Assembly: GCA_035461405.1 (NCBI GenBank)
Contig: DATHVH010000263.1
Location: 1 to 15,465, forward strand
Length of the DNA: 15,465 nt
DNA from: Anditalea sp035461405
GTDB lineage: Bacteria > Bacteroidota > Bacteroidia > Cytophagales > Cyclobacteriaceae
Reading direction: 5' to 3'
Part shown: positions 8,109 to 15,110 of the stretch, piece after piece
Layout of the letters: each line of letters starts with the position of its first letter
How positions within the stretch are numbered: position 1 is the stretch's first letter
Translations under genes and position numbers: made by a program
The notes under the pieces: model-generated
Database searches by the model: none
Told to the model about the DNA's origin: nothing
The model's input: the letters and a program-made list of their open reading frames with translations, nothing else

Positions 8109-11100
8109 TTATTTGAAGTTAATATTAAGACCTACTACATAGGTTTTTACCTGAGGATAGAAACTTGCTCCGCCCACTGGGGATTCAGGATCATATCCAT
8201 AGAAGAAATCTGTCATGGTCCAAAGATTATCAGCGGAAGCATAAATCCTGAACCGGCTTACCCTGAATCTTTGTGTAAGCTCTGAAGGTAGGGTATAACC
8301 CAGCTGAACATTTTTAAGTCTTATATATGAGGCATCTTCAAGCCAATATGTGGATAGTCTCTGATTGAAAGTCTGCTGGAAAGCTAGCCGTGGATAGCTT
8401 GCTCCTGTGTTTTCAGGAGTCCATCTATCCAGATGAATAGCCTGAGGCATTGTACTTTGATCGATGTATGCGTGACGGGCAGAGCCGGTAAGATACCCGT
8501 CAGCTTGTCCCACCCCCTGAAAAAAGAAGCTGAAATCAAAACCGTTCCATGCAGCATTTCCTCTTAGACCATAGGTAAACCTTGGAATATGACTGCCAAT
8601 TACATCCCTATCTTCATCAAGTGTGATTTTTCCATCACCGTTTAGGTCACGGTAGATGATATCTCCCGGGGCTACTGGATCGCCTATAATTGTAGGGAAA
8701 TCAGGTATAAAGGTTCCAGTTTCAGGATTATATCGAAAATCAGATTCTTGGGCAATCCTATCAGCCACCAGTCCATAAAACGCATCCAGGGGATGTCCTA
8801 CCATTCTGACCCTGTCACCAATGGTGGGGGGAGTTCCTGCCAGGTCCACTACTTTGTTGCGAACATCAAACATATTAAAATTCAAACCATATTGGACCTG
8901 ACCAATCTGGTCTTTCCAACCCAGCTGAAATTCCCAACCCCTATTCTCTACCCGTCCTGCATTTTGGGTAGGATAAGGAGCTCCAAACACATCCGGTAGT
9001 GGCAAAGTAAGAAGTAAATTATCACTTTCATTAATAAAGTAATCTGCGGTAACATCAAGTCTGTTATCCATGAATGCCAGATCAATACCTAAATTTCTTT
9101 TGATGGCAGTTTCCCATCTCAATAGACGGTTGGCCACTATCAACTGCCTATATCCTATTGTATTGGTATTTCCAATCGGCATGGTAGATACAGGGCCTAA
9201 TATATCCATAAAGGCATAGTCTCCTATTCTGTCATTCCCCTGGGTACCATAAGAGGCACGGATTTTACCGAATTCTATTTTATTTCTCAACCCTTCAAAA
9301 AATCCTTCTTCGGTGAATACCCATCCAAGTGATGCTGCTTTGAATAGTTCCCATCTGAGTTCCTTGGCAAACCTACTGGATCCATCATATCTAAAAGTGA
9401 CTTCAGCAAGATATTTATCCCTGAAAGTATAATTTGCCCTCCCAAACAATGATCTTAGCCCCCACTGAGAGGCGCTGCCATTGTTTAGCTGATTTTCTGT
9501 GCCTAAATTTATATGCCCCACCACCTGAGATGCGAGATTGGTCCTGGAAGCTTCAAAATTATCGGTAAAACCCTGTTCCTGGGAAACACCTACCATGACC
9601 TTTACATCATGCTGATTATTAAATATTTTGTCATATTCGGCCGTACCTATAAAAGACTGATCTATTCCTGTATAATCCCTTGTATCTATTTTGTTTGGAA
9701 AACCAGTTCTATAAATCATTGACCCATCTTCAGGACTATAATAATTTATAGTTTTGGTAAAAATTGTTCTTTTGGAATTGGATCTGAACATACCATACTG
9801 ACCTCTGAGCCGCAGCCCATCTGCTATAGTAAGCACCGCATTTAGATTTCCTGTAAATTCCTGGGAAGAAAAATCATTGGTACCGCCATCGGTGGCATTG
9901 GCTATTGGATTTGACTGCCCTCCTATATAACCCCAGGTACCCGTAGTAAACCTAACGGGTACCAAAGGCAGTATTGAATGGGCTGCACCTATGGGACCTG
10001 TTCCGGATGCCGCGCCTGTGTAGGACCTTTCAATGTATCCAAGGTTGGCTGTAACCTCTAATCTATCAGTTATCTTGGCCGTAAATTTTGTACGAAGATT
10101 ATGTCTGTTTGCATGGAAATTATCACCGGTGACCAGGCCACCCTCGGTTAGATTGGCATAAGAAAGGTAATAGTTAAAGTCCTTATCTCCACCATTGATA
10201 CTTAAACTGTGATTTTGCTGTGGTGCACTTCTTTTATAAATCTCATTGATCCAGTTGGTGTTGGCATAATAATTTGGATCTGAACCATTTCGTGCGATTT
10301 CGATTTCTTCTTCTGTATAGGTTGGGTTCCTGCCAACATTCAGCAGGGATTCATTCAAAAGAGTCATGTAATCAGGGGACCCGAGAAAAGTAGGTAGGGC
10401 CGTAGGTGTCTGCATACCGAAATAATTGGTATAAGATATGGTGGGCTGTACGCTTCCCCCTCTTTTGGTAGTGACTACTATTACCCCGTTGGCTCCTCTG
10501 ACTCCATATATGGAAGATGAGGCTGCATCTTTAAGCACAGAAATGCTTTCTATATCATCCGGATTGAGAATATTGAGGTTACCGCCCGGTACCCCATCAA
10601 TTACAACAAGAGGGGTAGCATTTCCCCAGGTTCCTATTCCCCTGATCCGGATAGCACCCGCATTCTGACCGGGTGCTCCGGATGCTCCGGTAATGGTCAC
10701 ACCGGGCATCGTCCCCTGAATACCTTGATTAATATTAGTAATAGGCCTATTTGCAAAAACCTCTGAGGTTACCTGACTTACAGCACCTGTGAGAGTGGCC
10801 TTTTTTTGTGTACCATACCCTACCACCACCACTGCTTCCAGTGATGTAGCGTCCTCTTGCATGGAAATATCCAGGGAGGTTTGATTACCAATAATGATTT
10901 CCTGTGTATCATATCCTATATAAGACACGACCAAAACAGGCTGGGAAGATCCCTCAGTACTTATAGTAAATCTCCCATCCAAATCAGTAACTGTTCCTCT
11001 TGTAGTTCCTTTTAGAACTACGGTGGCACCTGGCAAAGGCTGGCCTTCAGCATCACGGACCACGCCTGTAATCTGGGACTCCTGGAAACTAAATACCAAA

Positions 11101-11258
11101 TCCTCAGTTAAATGCAAATTGCTCATACTATGTGGCAAAGCTGCCTCAGGAAAATTGGTACCATAACTTAAATGGGGCCAGATACTAATCATTGCAAACA
11201 GTAGAAGTAAATACCTTTTACTGGACCTATTACATTTTTTTTGTAAACTTTGGTTCAT
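8109..11258 (-). CDS. SusC/RagA-family TonB-dependent outer-membrane transporter
   Basis: This 1049-residue protein is the energy-dependent channel that, with SusD, imports a bound oligomer into the periplasm. I prefer the ATG at 11258 over the upstream in-frame ATG at 11306, because it starts closer to a usual signal peptide: a basic stretch, then YLLLLFAMISIW, with cleavage likely after SYG near residue 33. A carboxypeptidase-regulatory-like domain begins at ITGVVRDAEGQPLPGA (about 61-76). The plug follows, with VVVVGYGTQKKATLTGAVS near 143-161 and the SusC signature DIESISVLKDAASSSIYGVR (235-254) continuing GANGVIVVTT. The rest is a beta-barrel ending in an aromatic-rich strand (VVGLNINFK). 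No STN domain precedes the regulatory domain, so direct sigma/anti-sigma signalling through this protein is unlikely. It is the first gene of the run, with 747 bp of gene-free DNA upstream. Confidence 0.96.
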   Translation of the reverse strand: MNQSLQKKCNRSSKRYLLLLFAMISIWPHLSYGTNFPEAALPHSMSNLHLTEDLVFSFQESQITGVVRDAEGQPLPGATVVLKGTTRGTVTDLDGRFTISTEGSSQPVLVVSYIGYDTQEIIIGNQTSLDISMQEDATSLEAVVVVGYGTQKKATLTGAVSQVTSEVFANRPITNINQGIQGTMPGVTITGASGAPGQNAGAIRIRGIGTWGNATPLVVIDGVPGGNLNILNPDDIESISVLKDAASSSIYGVRGANGVIVVTTKRGGSVQPTISYTNYFGMQTPTALPTFLGSPDYMTLLNESLLNVGRNPTYTEEEIEIARNGSDPNYYANTNWINEIYKRSAPQQNHSLSINGGDKDFNYYLSYANLTEGGLVTGDNFHANRHNLRTKFTAKITDRLEVTANLGYIERSYTGAASGTGPIGAAHSILPLVPVRFTTGTWGYIGGQSNPIANATDGGTNDFSSQEFTGNLNAVLTIADGLRLRGQYGMFRSNSKRTIFTKTINYYSPEDGSMIYRTGFPNKIDTRDYTGIDQSFIGTAEYDKIFNNQHDVKVMVGVSQEQGFTDNFEASRTNLASQVVGHINLGTENQLNNGSASQWGLRSLFGRANYTFRDKYLAEVTFRYDGSSRFAKELRWELFKAASLGWVFTEEGFFEGLRNKIEFGKIRASYGTQGNDRIGDYAFMDILGPVSTMPIGNTNTIGYRQLIVANRLLRWETAIKRNLGIDLAFMDNRLDVTADYFINESDNLLLTLPLPDVFGAPYPTQNAGRVENRGWEFQLGWKDQIGQVQYGLNFNMFDVRNKVVDLAGTPPTIGDRVRMVGHPLDAFYGLVADRIAQESDFRYNPETGTFIPDFPTIIGDPVAPGDIIYRDLNGDGKITLDEDRDVIGSHIPRFTYGLRGNAAWNGFDFSFFFQGVGQADGYLTGSARHAYIDQSTMPQAIHLDRWTPENTGASYPRLAFQQTFNQRLSTYWLEDASYIRLKNVQLGYTLPSELTQRFRVSRFRIYASADNLWTMTDFFYGYDPESPVGGASFYPQVKTYVVGLNINFK

Positions 11259-11702
11259 AACAATTAAATATTGGTTTAAGAGAAAGATTTTAATACTTAA
11301 AGCCAAATACTACCTCTTTACAGATCTCTATTTCCTGGTTTAATTTGGTATTGTTTAAATGAGTTACAATAAGAAAGTATATTCACCTTAAATGACTCAT
11401 AATCTTTTAGATAGATGGCTACTTACCAAATAAACTAATAACCTGAATATAAAACAAGACTTTTTTAAATTTTTTAAAGAAGATATTGTATAGAGATCAA
11501 CTTTTATAAAAAGAAGGTATTTGATTTTATTTATTTTTACATATCACAAAAATAAATTATCAAAATTTTAAAAGGATTAATCTTATATTTTAAAAATGTT
11601 AAGATTTTTGCTATTAATTAATATTATAGTAGCAAATGCTTGATTACATATCATATTACATAATCATTTAACAGAAAATTGTGTGTGGGGTATAAGGTTT
11701 TT

Positions 11703-11748
11703 AAATGGGGTTGGACATCAAAAAATCCAATAGATGTCCCCCCTTTTA
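11703..11748. repeat. Interrupted inverted repeat (GGACATC/GATGTCC)
   Basis: GGACATC (11713-11719) and GATGTCC (11733-11739) are perfect arms. The stem extends outward with GGGG (11707-11710) against CCCC (11740-11743) if TT is bulged, and then AAA (11703-11705) against TTT (11745-11747). TTTTA follows on the plus strand. No plus-strand gene ends nearby, so this is either a structured element in minus-strand RNA between the lectin and SusC genes or a protein-binding site. Confidence 0.35.
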
Positions 11749-11900
11749 GGCTTCTTAAATGAAAACTGACTATAGGGCTACGAATAAAAGAGAAATATGT
11801 ATTCTGTTATTAATGGGAATTACTTTCAACGGGTCTAAAATGCCATGAAAATAATATAACAGTTTGCTGCATATATATAAAAATTCGGAACTGCCCCTAT

Positions 11901-11922
11901 AAAAATCCTTAGAGGAAGGGAT
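11901..11922 (-). terminator. Possible weak terminator downstream of the lectin gene
   Basis: Read on the minus strand, ATCCCTT and AAGGAT flank a five-base loop (one C bulged) and are followed by TTTT (complement of the A run at 11901-11904). It lies about 85 bp after the stop of the tachylectin-like gene. The stem is short, so this is only a candidate. Confidence 0.3.
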
Positions 11923-12005
11923 GGATATATTATAAGAATGGTAAAATTACCAATGTTAATTTTAAAACATTGTTCTGGTAATATCTGCACTTCCCGTAAT
12001 GTATT

Positions 12006-13460
12006 TTATCCACCGGTAAAAACATGCTGAAATTTCCAGCCATGGCCAATTTTTTCCCCTGAATTGGGAGACCAGGAAAAGGTTCCTTCAAACCATCCCA
12101 GATGACGATAACATAACAGATTTCCATTCTCATCAATCGCATAGATAATACCATTTCCTCCCGAAAAAACATTTACGAAACGGCTCCAGTTATTTCCTAC
12201 TTTATTTCCTGAATTTGATGCCCAATCCCAAGTTCCGGTATTTCTTCCATCATGGCGATACCACAAAAGATTGCCTCCGGTTCGTCTGCCGGTCCGCATA
12301 TCAACAGTAGACTTCTGAATAGCATAGATCACTCCGTTCCCACCAGAAAAAATTTTAGAGAAATTATTCCACCCGCTTCCAACTTTTCTTCCTTCTTGGG
12401 AATCCCACGAAGATGTGCCGTCACGCCATCCTTTATGCAGATACCAAAATAGATCTCCGTTGTTTGCTACCGTATATAGCGTTCCATTTCCGCCTGAAAA
12501 TAAAAAGGGAAAAGAATTCCATTTTTGGGAAATGAAAGCACTGTTCATTCTGATGGTTAATTTTTTGGCATCAGGAGAAGCCCAGAAAAAGGTGCCGTTT
12601 ATCCATCCAGTGTGCCGATACCATAAGAGGTCACCGCCGGTCGGCCGTCCAGTTATCATATTGATTGATGACACCTTTACAGCATATATCACCCCATCAT
12701 TACCCCCAAATATCTTGGAAAAATCCTTCCATCCCGAACCAACTTTCTTACCTTCTTTACTCGGCCAATGAAATGATCCATCATGAAGTACTTCATGGCG
12801 GTACCATAAAAGATCTCCATTATTATTGACAGAATAGATGGGAGTGATTTGTATAGGTGGAGGAATAACCGAAGGCAGCGTAGAAATTTGTACTGGTGGA
12901 TCAGACCAATGGCTTTTCATAATAGCTGTTCCAAATACATTGATTCTTACACCTTGAATTTTAAACGAATAAGACGTATCAGGATCAAGGTTGGTGAATT
13001 CCCTATACCCTTCCCGTCCTTTATGGTCAATATCTATCTGAGGCAAATCCACAGGGCTGGAAGATTTTTTCCATCTTATATGGAACCGTTCATGGTATTG
13101 TCCAGACCACTTAATCTTAATGCTGTTCGGGGTGACTTCATGAGCTGTGATAGTTGGAGGGGTTCGGTCGACCTGAGGTCGGACTGGTTCTGGATCCATA
13201 GTTCTCACTTGCTTCCATTCTGTACACTCTTCAGATCCGTTTCGGTAAACAGCACAAACACGATATGAATAATCAGTACTCGGAGTAAGTCCGGAATCAG
13301 AATAAGAACCTACATGATTGTTATTTGTCGCAGCCCCAAATGGATCTTTGCGCTCTATGCGAAACCATAACACATTGTTCTGACCGGAATGTGCCCACGA
13401 GATGGTGACCATACCCGGGGCATTGGTCACCAAATTTGTTATAATTGGTTTTTCGGCCAT
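12006..13460 (-). CDS. Two fibronectin type III domains plus five-bladed tachylectin-2-like propeller (putative lectin)
   Basis: This is a 484-residue protein. Residues about 4-87 and 101-195 are fibronectin type III domains (ISWAHSGQNNVLWFRIERKD then STDYSYRVCAVYRNG; IKIKWSG then DTSYSFKIQGV). A proline-rich linker (SVIPPPIQITP) leads to five repeats from about 207 to 484. Their core is (V/I)IYAxxxxGxLLWYRHxGWxxGTxxW, then GxKVGxGWxxFxxxFSGGNG. This matches bacterial proteins of the tachylectin type; animal tachylectin-2 has exactly five blades and binds N-acetylglucosamine or N-acetylgalactosamine. The last repeat stops at FTGG and the first begins at IYSVNNNGDLLWYRH, so the N-terminal strand would close the ring. 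Blades 2 and 4 carry an extra MxTGRxTGG loop. The start MAEKP has no signal peptide or lipobox, and there is no T9SS-type tail, so the location is unclear. The gene stands alone between AT-rich spacers. Sugar binding is inferred. Confidence 0.82.
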   Translation of the reverse strand: MAEKPIITNLVTNAPGMVTISWAHSGQNNVLWFRIERKDPFGAATNNNHVGSYSDSGLTPSTDYSYRVCAVYRNGSEECTEWKQVRTMDPEPVRPQVDRTPPTITAHEVTPNSIKIKWSGQYHERFHIRWKKSSSPVDLPQIDIDHKGREGYREFTNLDPDTSYSFKIQGVRINVFGTAIMKSHWSDPPVQISTLPSVIPPPIQITPIYSVNNNGDLLWYRHEVLHDGSFHWPSKEGKKVGSGWKDFSKIFGGNDGVIYAVKVSSINMITGRPTGGDLLWYRHTGWINGTFFWASPDAKKLTIRMNSAFISQKWNSFPFLFSGGNGTLYTVANNGDLFWYLHKGWRDGTSSWDSQEGRKVGSGWNNFSKIFSGGNGVIYAIQKSTVDMRTGRRTGGNLLWYRHDGRNTGTWDWASNSGNKVGNNWSRFVNVFSGGNGIIYAIDENGNLLCYRHLGWFEGTFSWSPNSGEKIGHGWKFQHVFTGG

Positions 13461-13510
13461 ATCGAGATCGTCTAAAAAAGTTAAAAACTTGTAAAGATTC
13501 CATTCAGGGT

Positions 13511-13528
13511 ACTGATATTTATATCAGT
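13511..13528. promoter_or_regulatory. Palindrome upstream of the lectin gene (possible operator)
   Basis: ACTGATAT-TT-ATATCAGT has two perfect 8-bp arms with a two-base centre. It lies 50 bases upstream of the lectin start codon, where a repressor or activator site, or the leader of the mRNA, could be. Its low GC content means it would be a weak RNA hairpin, so DNA binding is the more likely role if it has one. Confidence 0.35.
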
Positions 13529-13782
13529 AATTATTTTAAAATATTTAGAATTCACCAATCATTCAAATCAATTCACTATACCTAAAAAAATATATTTGGT
13601 AGTTTATTTTTAATACAAATGATTTAAAAGTAGTAATATATAAATTTATTCAAATTCTTTAAAATAAACTATTATGTAATAATTAAAAGTATCAATTACA
13701 GAATTCTTGAATAAACACAAAAAATGTATACTCCATAGATAAGTATATACAAAACCAAACTATATGTCTTGTAATTTTAGCT

Positions 13783-13817
13783 TTTACGTAAGGTTAAATC
13801 CTTTAATCTTACGTAAA
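13783..13817. repeat. 16-bp-arm inverted repeat containing two TTACGTAA boxes
   Basis: TTTACGTAAGGTTAAA (13783-13798) and TTTAATCTTACGTAAA (13802-13817) pair over 16 positions with a single G/T exception and a three-base centre. Each arm contains the self-complementary TTACGTAA. No T tract follows on either strand, so it is not a standard terminator. It sits 12 bp from the terminator hairpin at 13830-13858, on the side away from the hydrolase gene. The exception would be a G-U wobble in plus-strand RNA. Confidence 0.5.
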
Positions 13818-13826
13818 TACAGTTAT

Positions 13827-13858
13827 AAAAAAAGCCTAAGGGACACCCTTAAGCCTTT
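13827..13858 (-). terminator. Rho-independent terminator of the ThuA-like/glycoside hydrolase operon
   Basis: In minus-strand RNA, AAAGGCUUAAGGG (13858-13846) pairs over 13 positions with CCCUUAGGCUUUU (13842-13830), including two G-U wobbles and a UGU loop. The descending arm runs into seven U residues (13833-13827). On the plus strand both wobbles become mismatches, so the element works in one direction. It lies 85 bp after the stop of the glycoside hydrolase gene. Confidence 0.82.
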
Positions 13859-13943
13859 ACCTCATTTATAACCCTTTAATACTAATTAATAATCTTCGTA
13901 AGGAATTATTCAGATAAGAACATTGAATTTTTTTATCAATTGG

Positions 13944-15110
13944 TTAATTATTGATAAGATTTTTAATTAAAGATATTTCGTCTTTGCTATATGCTTTCCC
14001 AGTTGGGTAATAAATATCATGAAACCATATTTTAGGTTCTTCTACATATGAATTGTCCCAGGAATCCCAGGGGTAAATAGTCTGAGATTTTCCAGATACC
14101 AATCCCCAGTTATATGCGGCTATATTATATTTTTTAAGAATAGGCAGAATATCTGTAAATGTACTTCCATTGCCTCTGGCCATATATTCGGTGCACATTA
14201 GAGGACGTCCAAATTTTTCCAGCTGATTAACAACCTCTTCAAATTGCTCCGGACCGTCATATTGGTGAAATGATATAATATCAGAATTTTTTAACATGAA
14301 GTCATCCATTGCTTGTAGATTAGCAGGATCTGCATATCCTCCTTTCCATACTGCAGAAGTCAATGGTTGTGCTGGCTGGGCTTCCCTTGCCCATTTATAT
14401 GCTTTTTTCAATAATCCCAATGAATATGACGCTTTGTCTTTCGATTCCACATCCGCATAACTGGATTCATTCTCGTTGTCAGGTTCGTTAAATATGTCCC
14501 ATGCCAGTATTCTTTTATCATTTGAAAACTTTCCAATAACTCCTTTTATATACCTTTCAATTTTAAAATGCTGCAAAGTATCTTCCAAAATAATTTTACC
14601 GGGGCTCTGAACCCATCCGGAATTATGAACATGGGGTATGGGGTCAGGTTGTTTTCCTTCCAGTGGTAAAGGATTCCATACACCATCCAAGAGAACAAAC
14701 ATTACCTTCATATCATAATCTTCGGAAATGTCTAAAAAATTATCAATTCTATTTATAAATCCTATTGAATCCTGCTCCCAAAGTATATCATGTAGGTAAA
14801 CCCGTAGCGTATTAAAACCTAAGCCACTGGCCCAGCCAAGTTCCATTTTAATTATTTCAGGATCATAAGTTGATTCTTGCCACATCTCTAGCTGATTGAT
14901 TGCATTCCGTGGAATATAATTACACCCGACTAACCACCGATGCTCGTTATACCATTTATTGGCTTTTTCTTTAGTCCATTGACCTTCGGCTAATCTTTCA
15001 ACCCTTACCGTATCATTTTGATAAGGATACAACCCTTTGGCAAAAGTCAATGAAGAAATATTGGAGGTGATGCCCAATAATATCCCTAAAAACAACATTT
15101 TTTTGATCAT
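13944..15110 (-). CDS. Secreted clan GH-A glycoside hydrolase (cellulase-like fold, family unassigned)
   Basis: This is a 388-residue (beta/alpha)8-barrel hydrolase with an N-terminal signal peptide (MIKKMLFLGILLGITSNISS, cleavage likely after TFA near residue 24) and no lipobox. Clan GH-A features are the acid/base glutamate E209 in WDIFNEP and the nucleophile glutamate E308 in MCTEYMAR, at the ends of strands 4 and 7. Other barrel signatures are LGFNTLRVYLHD near 97-108, KVMFVLLDGVW near 135-145, and FHQYDGP near 281-287. WYNEHRWLVGCNYIPRNAIN near 53-72 opens the domain; I know this opening from Bacteroidota proteins often labelled 1,4-beta-xylanase, a label without firm biochemical support that I recall. 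Its start overlaps the stop of the ThuA-like gene in ATGA, implying translational coupling. The sugar target is unknown. Confidence 0.88.
   Translation of the reverse strand: MIKKMLFLGILLGITSNISSLTFAKGLYPYQNDTVRVERLAEGQWTKEKANKWYNEHRWLVGCNYIPRNAINQLEMWQESTYDPEIIKMELGWASGLGFNTLRVYLHDILWEQDSIGFINRIDNFLDISEDYDMKVMFVLLDGVWNPLPLEGKQPDPIPHVHNSGWVQSPGKIILEDTLQHFKIERYIKGVIGKFSNDKRILAWDIFNEPDNENESSYADVESKDKASYSLGLLKKAYKWAREAQPAQPLTSAVWKGGYADPANLQAMDDFMLKNSDIISFHQYDGPEQFEEVVNQLEKFGRPLMCTEYMARGNGSTFTDILPILKKYNIAAYNWGLVSGKSQTIYPWDSWDNSYVEEPKIWFHDIYYPTGKAYSKDEISLIKNLINN

Larger units (their letters stand above)
11259..12005. other. Long AT-rich gene-free region upstream of the SusC gene
   Basis: No credible coding region was found on either strand; stops are dense and long A/T runs dominate, especially at 11455-11660. 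It must hold the promoter of the SusC/SusD run on the minus strand, since no other gene start is available. I looked for the Bacteroidota pattern (TTTG near -33 with TAnnTTTG near -7) and found only single boxes without a partner at the right distance, so no promoter is called. The region also contains an inverted repeat at 11703-11748 and a weak terminator-like hairpin at 11901-11922. Confidence 0.7.
13461..13943. other. AT-rich gene-free region between the hydrolase operon and the lectin gene
   Basis: No coding region was found. The stretch 13540-13780 is nearly pure A/T-rich sequence with dense stops. The upstream signals of the lectin gene must lie here, with a short palindrome at 13511-13528 closest to its start. 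The right part holds two adjacent hairpins (13783-13817 and 13830-13858), the second being the likely terminator of the hydrolase operon. No rRNA, tRNA or insertion-sequence ends were seen. Confidence 0.7.

Noticed and set aside
11259..11306. Upstream in-frame ATG that would extend the SusC protein by 16 residues
   Set aside because: The extension would place an extra hydrophobic stretch ahead of the basic segment and main signal peptide; the start at 11258 is more usual. It cannot be fully excluded without transcript data.
11547..11554. TATTTTTG on the minus strand, fitting the -7 box TAnnTTTG, as promoter of the SusC gene
   Set aside because: No TTTG partner lies at the expected distance, and the surrounding DNA is so AT-rich that the match is likely chance.
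11596..11643. Plus-strand 15-codon ORF MLRFLLLINIIVANA resembling a signal peptide
   Set aside because: It is too short, lies in AT-rich DNA that encodes hydrophobic residues by chance, and has no downstream continuation.
11930..12172. 80-residue minus-strand ORF overlapping the end of the lectin gene
   Set aside because: It is in another frame within the conserved fifth blade and has no recognisable features; it is a shadow of the lectin gene.
12849..13268. 139-residue plus-strand ORF opposite the FnIII domains
   Set aside because: It is antisense to clear FnIII coding sequence and its translation is rich in Arg, Phe and Ser without domain signs.
11259..13943. CRISPR array, tRNA or insertion-sequence remnants in the AT-rich spacers
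   Set aside because: No regularly spaced direct repeats, tRNA cloverleaf, transposase fragment or matching terminal repeats were seen.
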